64,000 nucleotides of DNA from Leifsonia sp. 71-9 (GCF_001898805.1 NZ_MKVJ01000018.1:142206-206205); one strand, 5' to 3'. Shown: positions 32,753-41,651, counted from the stretch's first letter. The notes: generated by a model not told the origin, from the sequence alone. Numbers and translations: made by a program.

Positions 32753-33949
32753 ATGCTTCTCGATGATGTCCGCCGCCCGGCCGCGTTCGATCCGATCCCG
32801 CCGGCGTTCGACGGGCCCATGATCCCGGGGCGCGCCCTCCGGCCGCGCACCAAGGTGCTCCCCGAGCACGCACGCAACCACAACCGGTCGCTCGTGCTGC
32901 AGTCGCTGTACCGCGACGGCCGTGCCAGCCGTGCCGACCTCGCGCGGGGGACGGGCCTCACCCGCGTGACGATCTCGGACCTCGTCGGGGAGCTCATCGC
33001 CGAGGGCCTCGTGGTCGAGCTCGGCCAGCGCGACGATGCGCGCCCGGGCAAGCCGGCGGTGCTGCTCGACATGGACAGGGGAGCGACCCAGATCATCGGC
33101 GTCGACCTCAGCGAGCACGCCGTCTTCCGCGGGGCCGTGCTGGACATCGACGGCCACGTGCTCCACAGCGCGGAGATCGCGCTGGCCGGCAGCAGGGGAG
33201 ACGAGGCGGTCGCCAAGGCCCTGGTGCTCATCGAGCGACTCGTCGAACTGGCCGCGGTGCCCGTGCTGGGCATCGGCATCGGCTCGCCCGGCGTCGTGGA
33301 CGCGTCCGGGACGGTGGTCGCCGCCCCGAACCTCGGCTGGACCGACGTCCCCCTCCAACGGCTGGTGGCCGAGCAGACGGGGCGCGCGGTGTTCGTCGCC
33401 AACGACGCGAACGCCGCGGTCCTCGCCGAGCACGGCTTCGGGGCCGCCCGCGGCGACATGATGCTCGTGAAGGTCGGCCACGGTGTCGGCTCCGGGCTGC
33501 TCGTGGCCGGGGCGATGGTCGTGGGGAGCCGTTTCGCGGCCGGTGAGATCGGTCAGGTCATGGTCGGGACCGACGACGGCGCCGAGGCGCCGTACGATCG
33601 CGACCGCGTGCTGGAGGCGTGGCTGGCCGTTCCCCGGCTCGAGTCGCGCGTCGCCGCCGCGGCCATCGCGGGCGAGCCGATCGAGCCGGTGCTCCGGGAG
33701 GCCGGGCAGCGGCTCGGCGTGGCTCTCGCCCCCATCGTCGGCGCGCTCGACCTGGCAGAGGTGGTCCTCAGCGGACCGGAGGAGCTGCTGGAGGGCACCC
33801 TGCTCGGCGCCGTCCGCACCACGCTGGACAACCGGACGATGGCGGGGTTCCACTCCGCCACGACGGTCCGGATGACGAGCCAGGGTCGCGACATCGTCCT
33901 GCGCGGCTGCGTGATCATGGTCATGTCGGCGCAGCTCGGCGTCTCCTGA
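32753..33949 (+). CDS. ROK family transcriptional regulator (no Cys zinc motif)
   Basis: 398 residues. A winged-helix DNA-binding domain (about 42-95; HNRSLVLQSLYRDGRASRADLARGTGLTRVTISDLV) precedes a ROK sugar-kinase-like domain with GIGIGSPGVVD, NDANAAVLAEHGFG and VGHGVGSGLLVAG. The usual CxCGxxGCxE zinc loop is missing (it reads GTDDGAEAPYDRDR), so the effector domain is diverged and probably not a kinase. No sugar operon is adjacent; its target is unknown. Convergent with a second ROK regulator at a 12-nt gap. ATG at 32753, leaderless by spacing; a TTG at 32732 would begin inside the promoter. Confidence 0.85.
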   Translation: MLLDDVRRPAAFDPIPPAFDGPMIPGRALRPRTKVLPEHARNHNRSLVLQSLYRDGRASRADLARGTGLTRVTISDLVGELIAEGLVVELGQRDDARPGKPAVLLDMDRGATQIIGVDLSEHAVFRGAVLDIDGHVLHSAEIALAGSRGDEAVAKALVLIERLVELAAVPVLGIGIGSPGVVDASGTVVAAPNLGWTDVPLQRLVAEQTGRAVFVANDANAAVLAEHGFGAARGDMMLVKVGHGVGSGLLVAGAMVVGSRFAAGEIGQVMVGTDDGAEAPYDRDRVLEAWLAVPRLESRVAAAAIAGEPIEPVLREAGQRLGVALAPIVGALDLAEVVLSGPEELLEGTLLGAVRTTLDNRTMAGFHSATTVRMTSQGRDIVLRGCVIMVMSAQLGVS

Positions 33950-33961
33950 CGCGGTGGGCGG

Positions 33962-35101
33962 TCAGCGCGCCCAGCTGACCCCGAACGTCGATTGCAGCGC
34001 GTGCTGCGCGGCTCCGCGGAATGGCTCGTCCAGCGCCGAGCGCGCGTAGCGGAAGCTGAGCGGCATCGCCGCGCGCACCGGGTGGCGTGCCGCCTCCGCA
34101 CGCAGGTGTCCGATGAACTCCGGGCCGAGCTCGGCCGACGCTCCGCCCAGCACCACGTTGGGCACGTCGAGCGCCGCGCTGACGAGGAGCAGGGCGCGGG
34201 CCAGGATGCGCGCGCCCGAGGCGATGCGGGCCCGCGCCTCCGGCGTCGATGCGAGCTCCGCGATGTCGACCGCCTCGAGGTCGGCGCCGTGAGGGAGCCC
34301 GAGCAAGCTCGTGACCGAGACCATCTCCTCGAGGCAGCCGCGGTTGCCGCACGCGCAGACGGGTGCGTCGTCGCCGAAGAGCACCGGGACGTGCCCGATC
34401 TCCCCGGCCCGATGGGCGGCGCCGGCCACGACCACGCCGTCGACCATGACGGCCGCGCCGACCCCGGTGCTGAGCGAGACGAAGAGCCGGTTGGCGCCGA
34501 AGCCGTCGTCCGCGGAGGTGTCGGCGATGGCCTCCGCGTCGGCGTCGTTGACGAGATGGATGGGAGCGTCCACGACACCGGAGAGGGCGCCCGCCAGATC
34601 GAGGTCGCTCCAGCCCAGCTGGACGCTCTCGCGGATGAGCGGTCCGTCGGCGATCCCCGGGACCTGCACGCCGATCGCCGCGACCCGGGCGTCCGTGGAA
34701 GCGGCGAGCCGGCGGATCACCGCACGGATGTCGTCGATCGACCCGACCTGCGTCGGCCGGTGGGAGAGCCGGTGCAGCTCGTCGCCGAGCATGCTCAGGA
34801 CGGCGCCGCGGATCAGTCCCGGCTGGACCAGGACCGAGAGCAGCACCTGCCGCTCCGTGTCCACCCGGAGCGTGGTGGCGCGCTTGCCGCCGGTGCTCTC
34901 GGCGAGCTGCCCTTCGGAGACGAGGCCGTCGGCGATGAGCCCCGCGAGCAGCGACGAGACGGTCGCCGAGGTCAGCCCCGTGCGGCGCGCGATGCTCGCC
35001 CGCGTCGCGGTGCCGTTGCCCGAGAGCACCAGCTGCAGCGCGGTCGTCAGGTTCTTCTCGCGCACGGCGGCCTGCGTCGCCTTGCCGTGATCGTCTGCCA
35101 C
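33962..35101 (-). CDS. ROK family transcriptional regulator (with zinc motif)
   Basis: 379 residues. N-terminal winged helix (about 15-65; TRASIARRTGLTSATVSSLL) and a ROK domain with VSLSTGVGAAVMVDG, HRAGEIGHVPV and CACGNRGCLEEM, the intact C-x-C-x4-C zinc motif. Typical NagC/XylR-type repressors respond to a sugar; none can be named here. GTG at 35101 has AGGAG only 2 nt away; a GTG at 35065 is an alternative that would still keep the helix-turn-helix. Divergent from the isochorismatase gene (81-nt gap), a possible target. Confidence 0.85.
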   Translation of the reverse strand: MADDHGKATQAAVREKNLTTALQLVLSGNGTATRASIARRTGLTSATVSSLLAGLIADGLVSEGQLAESTGGKRATTLRVDTERQVLLSVLVQPGLIRGAVLSMLGDELHRLSHRPTQVGSIDDIRAVIRRLAASTDARVAAIGVQVPGIADGPLIRESVQLGWSDLDLAGALSGVVDAPIHLVNDADAEAIADTSADDGFGANRLFVSLSTGVGAAVMVDGVVVAGAAHRAGEIGHVPVLFGDDAPVCACGNRGCLEEMVSVTSLLGLPHGADLEAVDIAELASTPEARARIASGARILARALLLVSAALDVPNVVLGGASAELGPEFIGHLRAEAARHPVRAAMPLSFRYARSALDEPFRGAAQHALQSTFGVSWAR

Positions 35102-35182
35102 TGCTCCTGCCGTCCTCGCCGTGCGCCGATCGCGGCGCGTCCTGCCCTTACGACCCTAGCGAATGGGGCGCAAGATGGGGTC

Positions 35183-35701
35183 ATGGGGAACGGACTGATG
35201 CTGCTGGACGTGCAGCGCGACATGCTGGAGGGCGAGACCGCGATCGCGGGGGCCGAGGAGTTCCGGCGCGTCATGGGCGAGCTGCTGGAGGCGGCGCGCG
35301 ACGCGGGCGTCCCCATCGTCCACGTCCAGAACGACGGCGGCCCCGGCGACCCGGACGAGCCGGGCACCCGGGGGTGGGAGCTGGTGTTCCCGCCGGCGCC
35401 GGGCGAACCCGTGGTGCGCAAGGACGACCCCGACACCTTCCTCTCGAACCCGGCCCTCGCGGACGTGCTGCACGCCATGGGCGTCGACACGCTGATCGTC
35501 GCCGGGTTGCAGAGCGAGCTCTGCGTGCAGGCCACCGCCCTCGGAGCGCTGGAGCGGGGCTTCGCGGTCGTGGTCCCGTCCGGCGCCCACGCCACCTACG
35601 ACGGGGAGCTGACGGCGGACGGGATCGCGGAACGGGTGTCCCTCGAACTCGACGCGGCCGGCGTGGAGATCGTCGAACTCGACGACGTGACGTTCGGCTG
35701 A
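35183..35701 (+). CDS. Isochorismatase-family cysteine hydrolase
   Basis: 172 residues, full length for the family. The catalytic triad is visible: Asp in LLDVQRDM (about 9), Lys in VVRKDDPDTF and Cys in GLQSELCVQATA. Such enzymes hydrolyse isochorismate, nicotinamide or ureidoacrylate-type amides; the substrate cannot be assigned. ATG at 35183 without a clear SD. Convergent with jetC (21-nt gap), so it closes off the end of the jet operon. Confidence 0.85.
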   Translation: MGNGLMLLDVQRDMLEGETAIAGAEEFRRVMGELLEAARDAGVPIVHVQNDGGPGDPDEPGTRGWELVFPPAPGEPVVRKDDPDTFLSNPALADVLHAMGVDTLIVAGLQSELCVQATALGALERGFAVVVPSGAHATYDGELTADGIAERVSLELDAAGVEIVELDDVTFG

Positions 35702-35722
35702 GCGCGGGGCGCCGGGGCGGGG

Positions 35723-38700
35723 TCAGCCCGCGTCGCGCTCCAGTTCCACCGCCTCCCGGATGCTAAGGGCGTAGATCCGCGAACGGCCGGGGCGGGCCGG
35801 GTCGCCGGTGACGTACGCGACGCTCTCCACATGCTGCTCGAACGCGTTCACCTTGTCGCGCGGGGCGCCGACGATCAGCTGGAAGCCGAGTCCGCGCAGC
35901 GCGGAGAGCGCCCGTCCGGTGTACTCGTTGTCCGCCTTGACGAAGCCCTCGTCGAGCACGATGGGGGCGTAGACGGGCACGCGGTCGGTGCCGTCGCCGA
36001 GGCGGTAGCGCAGGGCGGCGCCGAGGACGAAGGCGATCAGCTCCTGCCCCTCGCCGCCGGACTTGCCCGCCACGCCCTCGTGCACGATCTGCGCGCCGTC
36101 GCGTCGCGTCTCGATCGCGCGGAACTGGAAGTGCTCGCGCGCGTCGAGCACGCGGCGGCGCCAGGCCTCGCCGATGCGGGAGCGCTCCTCCAGTCGGCCG
36201 AGATCGGCGCGCAGCGAGAGGAAGTCCCGCTCCACCCGAGCCGGGTCGCGCGTCTCGCCCGGCTCGCCCGCGGTGTGCTTGCGGAGGGTGCGCTTGAACT
36301 CGGCCAGGTCGGTGTTGGTGGTGGGGCGCGGGTCGATGTCGAGGGTGGAGCCCTCGCGGAACTCGATGCCGTGCAGCGCCGACGAGATCGGCCGGACACC
36401 CCGCCGGATCGCGCGACCGTCCTCCTCGATCTGGGTCAGCAGCGCGCGCAGGCTGTCGCCCATGCTCGCGCCCGCCTTGGCGAGCCAGTCGGACTTCGCC
36501 CGCGGGAGGTCGTCCTCGACGAGCGAGCGCTGGATGGCGAGCGCGGCCGGGAGGCTGTCGATCGTGGCGTCGAGCTCGGCCGACGGATCCAGCTCCCGGT
36601 AGCGCTCGAAGGCGTTCAGCAGCAGGGTCTCCGACTGCTCGACGGTGCGCTCGTGCACCTCGATCTGGTCGCGCACCAGCCGCTCCGCGTCGGCGTAGCG
36701 GCGCCGGACGTCGGCCGCCTCCCGCGGGGCCGCGAACGGCAGGGAACCGAGCAGCGCGCGCTCGGCGTCGTCGAGCCCCGTCGCGTCGAGGTGGTCGGCG
36801 ACCTCGTCCTCGATGTCGGCGAGAGCGGCGTGCTCGGCGTCGAGCTGGTCGATGACGCGCTGGATGCCCGCGCCGCGTCGTGCTGCGGCGAGCCGGGCCT
36901 CGTCCTCGCGGTCGGCCGTGGCGGTGAGCTCGGCGACCTCGGGCCGCTCGACGGCGACCCGCTCGAGGCGCGCGGCGAGTTCGGCGACGCGCTCGGCGGC
37001 CGGCGTCACGTCGATCGACGCCCAGTCGAGGTCGGCGACGGAGGCGAGGGCCTCGCGCCGGTGGCGCTCGCCGGCCGAGCGCGACTCGGCGGAGTCGGAG
37101 GCCGCGCGGGCCTCGTCGAGCTCCGACTCGAGCCGCGCGATCTCGGCGGTGAGCTCGACGACGCGGGGCGCGTTGTCGAGGCCGATCCAGGAGTCGACGG
37201 CCCGGTCGTCCTTGATGACGCGGTCGCGGGAGCCGGTGCGCAGGCCCGCGCGGGTCACGGCGCCCTTGACGCCGATCGGGAGGGACGCATCCAGGTCGTC
37301 CGCCGACTCCACGCACAGGATGCTGCGGTCGGCCACGATCTCGTCGTGCAGCCAGCCGTGGAACGGGCTCTGCTCGTCGAAGGACAGCATCGCCGGGACG
37401 GTGCCGTCGATCGCCGTGCGCTCGGCCGGGGCGCCGACCTCGGCCGGCACCAGCACGACGCGGCCGCGCATGTCGTTGTCGTTCACGAAGCGGCGCGCGT
37501 CGGCGAACCGGCGCTCGTCCACCACGAGGTTCGTGGCGAGGTCGCCGAGGACGCGCTCGACGGCGCGCGACCAGTCGCGGCGGCCGGGAGCGACCTCGAA
37601 CAGCTCGCCCGCGTAGGGGAGGGCCTCTGGCGCGACACCGATGCCGTCGGCGATCCGCCGTCGACGCGCGTCGGCCTCGGGCGGCACGTTGCTGCGGCGC
37701 CGCTCGTACGACGCCTTCTGCGCGGTCTTCTCGGCCAGCGTGCGCTTGACGGTCTCCACCCGAGCGGCCAGCTCCCAGCGCTCGGAGCGGTCGTCCGCCG
37801 CCTCGGCGGAGGCGCTGAGCAGGGCGACGGCGCGCTCCTGGGACGCGGCGAGCTCGTCCGCCGTGAGCGGCAGGTCGAGCCCGGCGCTGGTCAGGACCCG
37901 CGCCGCGCGATCGCGCTCGCGCTCGAGCTGCGCGAGCATCAGGCCGGCGACCTCCTGCTCGCGGCGGATCGCCTCGGCGGGGTCGCCGCCGAGCGCGGCC
38001 AGCTGGTCGAGGGCGTCCTTGTGCGCCCGGTGCGCGGCGGCCTCCTCGTCGGCGGCGGCACGGCGGAGCGCCTCCTGCTCGCGCTTGGCGTCGCGCACGC
38101 GGTCGACCTCGCCGCGCACCCAGTCCGCGACCTTCGCCGACAGCCAGACCCAGACGCGGCTGCTCTCCTCGCCGTCGAGCGGCGCGAGCAGCCGGCGCTT
38201 GCCGGTCGCGTCCTCCAGGGCCGCGCGGTACTGCTCGGCGCGCACGGGCACGTCGGCGAGCACGTCGAGCTTGCGCCGCGTGGTCTCGAACACGTCGTAG
38301 AGGGCCGACGCCTCGCGGTAGCTGCTGAGCGTCGTCTCCCAGCGGGAGAGGGCGCGCGGCTCGGTGAGCACGAACTGCTTGAACAGCTCGTCGATCGAGA
38401 AGACGCCCTTCGACGCCTGGGCGCGGCGCAGCAGGGTGAGCGCCTTCAGCTGGGATTCGTCGCTTCCACCGATCCCGAGCTCCTCGCACAGCCGCACGCG
38501 GAACTCCGGCTGGGATCCCGTGACCAGGTCGCGCACCGGGTCGACGAGCCGACCGAGCGAGCCTCGCGTCAGCGGTGACGAGCTGCCGGGCTCGGGGCGC
38601 AGCTCCGCAAGGCGGGTGAGCGGGAACTCCCCGTGCACGAACACGTAGACGGTCGAGGAAGTCACCTCGTCCTGCGTGGCGGTGTCGCGGCCGAGCCAGG

Positions 38701-39151
38701 CGAGCCGGGCGGCGGTGATGGTCTCGCCGAGCTCGGTGCGCCAGGTGATCGCCGCGCCCGACGCGAACGCCGTCCCGAGCGGCCGGAGGAAGTGCGTGGT
38801 CGTGATGTCGGAGCCGGCTTCGCGCACCTCGTCCGTCTTGCCGCGGGCGTAGCTGTAGACCGTGCGCTCGGAGCGCTGGCGCGTGTCGTCGCGCGCGGCG
38901 CGGTTGAACTCCTGCGGGTTGGGCATGATGACCGCGGCCATGGCGTCGAGCACCGTCGACTTGCCGCGGCCCGTCGGCCCGAGGATGGCGAGACCGCCGC
39001 GTCCGACCGGCATGGTGTGGAGGTCGTCGTAGCTGCCCCAGTTGAGGAGCTGCACCTGCTCGATGCGGAACTGCCCGCTGTGGATCAGTCCGTCGGCGAG
39101 CGGGAGGTCGTCGTCCAGCTCCTCGTGCTCGGCGGTCATCAGGTCGGTCAC
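35723..39151 (-). CDS. jetC: SMC-like ATPase JetC/MksB of a Wadjet-type complex
   Basis: 1142 residues. N-terminal head with Walker A GPTGRGKST (58-66); long coiled coil (about 290-960) split by a hinge-like globular region (about 520-640); C-terminal head with signature KSGGEGQELIAFVLGAALRYRLG and Walker B VLDEGFVKAD. The SGGEGQ signature and domain order are MukB/MksB-like. With JetA and JetB it should form a loop-extruding complex that, in Wadjet, recognises small circular plasmids. GTG start overlaps jetB by 4 nt. The partner nuclease gene jetD is absent; the next gene is a convergent isochorismatase. Confidence 0.88.
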   Translation of the reverse strand: MTDLMTAEHEELDDDLPLADGLIHSGQFRIEQVQLLNWGSYDDLHTMPVGRGGLAILGPTGRGKSTVLDAMAAVIMPNPQEFNRAARDDTRQRSERTVYSYARGKTDEVREAGSDITTTHFLRPLGTAFASGAAITWRTELGETITAARLAWLGRDTATQDEVTSSTVYVFVHGEFPLTRLAELRPEPGSSSPLTRGSLGRLVDPVRDLVTGSQPEFRVRLCEELGIGGSDESQLKALTLLRRAQASKGVFSIDELFKQFVLTEPRALSRWETTLSSYREASALYDVFETTRRKLDVLADVPVRAEQYRAALEDATGKRRLLAPLDGEESSRVWVWLSAKVADWVRGEVDRVRDAKREQEALRRAAADEEAAAHRAHKDALDQLAALGGDPAEAIRREQEVAGLMLAQLERERDRAARVLTSAGLDLPLTADELAASQERAVALLSASAEAADDRSERWELAARVETVKRTLAEKTAQKASYERRRSNVPPEADARRRRIADGIGVAPEALPYAGELFEVAPGRRDWSRAVERVLGDLATNLVVDERRFADARRFVNDNDMRGRVVLVPAEVGAPAERTAIDGTVPAMLSFDEQSPFHGWLHDEIVADRSILCVESADDLDASLPIGVKGAVTRAGLRTGSRDRVIKDDRAVDSWIGLDNAPRVVELTAEIARLESELDEARAASDSAESRSAGERHRREALASVADLDWASIDVTPAAERVAELAARLERVAVERPEVAELTATADREDEARLAAARRGAGIQRVIDQLDAEHAALADIEDEVADHLDATGLDDAERALLGSLPFAAPREAADVRRRYADAERLVRDQIEVHERTVEQSETLLLNAFERYRELDPSAELDATIDSLPAALAIQRSLVEDDLPRAKSDWLAKAGASMGDSLRALLTQIEEDGRAIRRGVRPISSALHGIEFREGSTLDIDPRPTTNTDLAEFKRTLRKHTAGEPGETRDPARVERDFLSLRADLGRLEERSRIGEAWRRRVLDAREHFQFRAIETRRDGAQIVHEGVAGKSGGEGQELIAFVLGAALRYRLGDGTDRVPVYAPIVLDEGFVKADNEYTGRALSALRGLGFQLIVGAPRDKVNAFEQHVESVAYVTGDPARPGRSRIYALSIREAVELERDAG

Positions 39152-39849
39152 TCGTCCACCTCCGGGGCGTCGACGTGGGCGTGGGCAGCGGCCGGGGCGG
39201 CGTCGTCGCGGAGCTCGGCCCCGCTCGCCTCCTGGAACAGCCGCGTCAGGTGGGCCAGCTCGGTCGTGGTGACGAGGGGCACCACGGCGGGGGAGACCAC
39301 GTAGAGATCGGGGTCGTCGGTCTCGGGCACGAGCAGCCCGATGCGCTCCATCGCGGCGATCGCGGCGCGGATGCGCCGGTCGACGCGCACCTCGTCGTGC
39401 GACGCGTCGGTCTGGAAGCGCCCCAGGAACTCGGCGATGTGGTCGCGGCTGACCGTCACGGCCTCGTCAGCGGCATCGGTGTACGCGTGCTCCTGGCGCA
39501 GCAGGATGAGCAGCAGGGACGCGTCGCGGGACAGCGGCTTCTCGCGGCGGAGGAGCACGGGGGCGCCGTCCTCGGCGCTCTGGCGCTTGAAGGCGACCTC
39601 GTGGTCGCGGTCGATGGTCAGGGTGAGGAACAGCTCCTCCAGGCGGGCGCGCACGTCGTCCTCGTAGTCGACGAGCCCGCTCCACGCCTCGGGGTGCGTG
39701 GCGCGCGTGATGAACCTGCTCGTCAGGAGGGTGACGAGGGCGCGGCGCGCGGCCAGCGGGAGCCGCTCGTCGGCGGCGTCGCCGAACGCGTCGGCGGTCA
39801 CGGCCTCCACCTCGTCGAGATCCGTGTCGTCCGCGATCGTGTCGGTCAT
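39148..39849 (-). CDS. jetB: DUF4194 protein JetB/MksE
   Basis: 233 residues. LPLAARRALVTLLTSRFITRATHPEAWSGL, KRQSAEDGAPVLLRREKPLSRDASLLLILLRQ and RRIRAAIAAMERIGLL are the tandem winged-helix features of DUF4194 (MksE/JetB, kite-like subunit). It bridges the kleisin JetA and the JetC heads. ATG in an ATGA overlap with jetA; its stop overlaps the jetC GTG. An acidic N-terminus (about 1-30) and an Ala/His/Asp-rich tail are peripheral. Confidence 0.87.
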   Translation of the reverse strand: MTDTIADDTDLDEVEAVTADAFGDAADERLPLAARRALVTLLTSRFITRATHPEAWSGLVDYEDDVRARLEELFLTLTIDRDHEVAFKRQSAEDGAPVLLRREKPLSRDASLLLILLRQEHAYTDAADEAVTVSRDHIAEFLGRFQTDASHDEVRVDRRIRAAIAAMERIGLLVPETDDPDLYVVSPAVVPLVTTTELAHLTRLFQEASGAELRDDAAPAAAHAHVDAPEVDE

Positions 39850-41393
39850 CGCTCCGTCCTCCCGCCGCGTGCCGCGGCCGTCTCGTCGTCCGCGCCGCCG
39901 AAGCGGGTGCGCGGGAAGGTCACGTCGCGCGCGGTCTCGCCGGCCACGGCGATGCGCACGGTGTCGTCGCCGTCGAGGACCGTGTCCCGTTCGGCGGCGG
40001 CGTCGAGCAGGCTCACCAGCAGGCCGAGGCGCCGGAACTCCGGCGGCGTCGCCGCGTAGACCTCCGCGCCCGTGACCTCCGCGCGTTCGGCGAGCAGGCG
40101 CTCGATGGTCTCCTGCACCGCGTCGGGGCTGGTCCCGACCGCGAGGCGCAGGGCGGCGCGCTCCGACGCGGGCAACGCGTCCCGGCTCTCGGTCACGGCC
40201 ACCGCGATGTCGGGCCGCTCGCCGCCGCGCCAGACCTGCGTCTGCGTGACGTCGGTGAGCGCCCACGGGCCGAGCCCCAGCACGTCCTCCGGCACCGTGA
40301 CCGGCCCCGGCCGCACTTGGGCCCAGTGGGCGCCGGCCGCGAGGGCCTGGTCGGCCAGCGACAGGAGGCGCTGGTGCTTCTCCGCCCCCGAACGGCTGAG
40401 GAACCGGCGCAGCGACGACATCCACCGCACGTAGGTCTCCTGCACGGTCTGCTCCTCGGCGAGCAGCGAACCGATCAGGGTCTCCAGCTGCAGGCGCTGG
40501 CGCTCGGTCATCTCGGCGACGGCGAGCGGCTGGGCGAGCACGCGCTCGAGGTCGGCGCGCATCCCGTCGAGCCCGTGGGAGGACAGCATGGAGGCGAAGC
40601 CGCGGTAGGCGCGTCCCTCCGGCGTCTGCTCCAGGAGGTCGTTGTCGCGCAGGTACTGCTCGACCAGCGCGCCCTTGCCCACCTGGTCCTCGGTCGCGCG
40701 GCGGGCGACCTCCCGGTGCCGCTGCTCGACCATGGCGCTCAGGCGGCGGAAGTCCTCGGGGAGCGACGCGGTGAGGCGCAGCACCTCGCGCAGCTGGCGG
40801 CGCACGGCCTCCCCGGCGGCCGGCTCGACCCCGCCCGCCGCGATGCGCGCGCGGCGCGCCTGCAGCTGGGCGATCTGCTCGTCGATGCGCGAGAGCTGCG
40901 CGTCGGGATCGGGATCGGTCATGTCGGCCAGCTGGTGGACGGCATGGGCGATGCTGCCGAACCGGGCCTCCGAGACGACGGAGTCGGCGTCCACGAGCTC
41001 GCGGACGATGCGGAGCGCCTGGAGCGAGTACTGCGAGAGGCGGTACTCCGCGCGGCCCTCGCGGTCGTGCGGGCGCGAGCGGACCAGCCAGCGGTTGTCG
41101 ACCCAGCCGCGGCAGTAGTCGGCGGGCGCGGAACGGCGGGGGAGCCCCGGATCCTCCGCGGCGTCGTCCGCGACATCGGCGGACGCCGGAACCGCGTCGC
41201 CCTCGGAGACGGCGCTCAGCGCCTCGGCCACCTTCTGGTGGAACCAGTCGGCGGAGACGGGTCCGTCGGCGAACTCCAGATGCCGCGAGAACAGGGGGAG
41301 GATCCATCGTCCGTTGTGGCTGCGCAGCAGCGCCCAGGTGGGATGTTCTTCCCAGGCATCCGCGACCGGGTCGGCGGCGAGGGCCTCGTCCAT
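39846..41393 (-). CDS. jetA: DUF3375 kleisin-like protein JetA/MksF
   Basis: 515 residues of DUF3375. The N-terminal HPTWALLRSHNGRWILPLFSRHLE and YRLSQYSLQALRIV are a winged helix, followed by coiled coil (about 160-250) and a C-terminal winged helix (VYAATPPEFRRLGLLVSLLD). This is the kleisin of Wadjet/MksBEF complexes. ATG at 41393 with GGAGG only 3 nt away. The gene starts 26 nt after the tRNA-fMet terminator, leaving almost no room for a promoter of its own. First gene of jetABC with 4-nt overlaps throughout. Confidence 0.88.
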   Translation of the reverse strand: MDEALAADPVADAWEEHPTWALLRSHNGRWILPLFSRHLEFADGPVSADWFHQKVAEALSAVSEGDAVPASADVADDAAEDPGLPRRSAPADYCRGWVDNRWLVRSRPHDREGRAEYRLSQYSLQALRIVRELVDADSVVSEARFGSIAHAVHQLADMTDPDPDAQLSRIDEQIAQLQARRARIAAGGVEPAAGEAVRRQLREVLRLTASLPEDFRRLSAMVEQRHREVARRATEDQVGKGALVEQYLRDNDLLEQTPEGRAYRGFASMLSSHGLDGMRADLERVLAQPLAVAEMTERQRLQLETLIGSLLAEEQTVQETYVRWMSSLRRFLSRSGAEKHQRLLSLADQALAAGAHWAQVRPGPVTVPEDVLGLGPWALTDVTQTQVWRGGERPDIAVAVTESRDALPASERAALRLAVGTSPDAVQETIERLLAERAEVTGAEVYAATPPEFRRLGLLVSLLDAAAERDTVLDGDDTVRIAVAGETARDVTFPRTRFGGADDETAAARGGRTER

Positions 41394-41419
41394 ATTCCTC
41401 CGCGCTGGGGTTCGGGATC

Positions 41420-41461
41420 AAAAAAAGGCCCGGACCGGGGATTTCTCCTCGAGTCCGGGCC
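41420..41461 (-). terminator. Rho-independent terminator of tRNA-fMet, abutting jetA
   Basis: On the minus strand GGCCCGGAC and GTCCGGGCC form a 9-bp stem followed by seven T (41426-41420). It is the only terminator here with a proper U-tract. It lies between the tRNA and the jetA start. Confidence 0.85.
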
Positions 41462-41468
41462 TGTCCGG

Positions 41469-41542
41469 TTGCGGGGGCAGGATTTGAACCTACGACCTCT
41501 GGGTTATGAGCCCAGCGAGCTACCGAGCTGCTCCACCCCGCG
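41469..41542 (-). tRNA. Initiator tRNA-fMet (CAU)
   Basis: 74 nt, folds as a standard cloverleaf with anticodon CAU in CTCATAA. The 5' C1 faces A72 (CGCGGGG ... CCCCGCA), an unpaired end diagnostic of bacterial initiator tRNA. The anticodon stem has GGG/CCC next to the loop, also initiator-specific. The D-loop and TTCAAAT T-loop are normal. The 3' CCA is not encoded (A73 is followed by CCG). Promoter TAGAGT lies 12 nt upstream. Confidence 0.95.
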
Positions 41543-41554
41543 GCACAAGAAATG

Positions 41555-41583
41555 ACTCTAGCACGGGTCTGAGGGGCTGGGAA
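41555..41583 (-). promoter_or_regulatory. Promoter of tRNA-fMet
   Basis: TAGAGT (41560-41555, minus strand) 12 nt before the mature 5' end, with TTCCCA (41583-41578) 17 nt upstream as a weak -35. Confidence 0.5.
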
Positions 41584-41645
41584 ATCGAACCCGTATCCCG
41601 GGCGCGTCCGGCGCGCTCTTCGCGGCGGTAGACCGCCCGTCCCAC

Positions 41646-41651
41646 TAAAGT
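41646..41651 (+). promoter_or_regulatory. TAAAGT -10 box of the seven-gene operon
   Basis: TAAAGT lies 26 nt before the ATG at 41678, which also has an AGGGGA SD. The leader would be about 20 nt. Confidence 0.45.

Noticed and set aside
35183-41393. Possible jetD hidden on either strand near jetABC
   Set aside because: All frames between 35702 and 35722 are too short, and no frame in the region shows DUF3322/DUF2220-like features; I treat it as absent.
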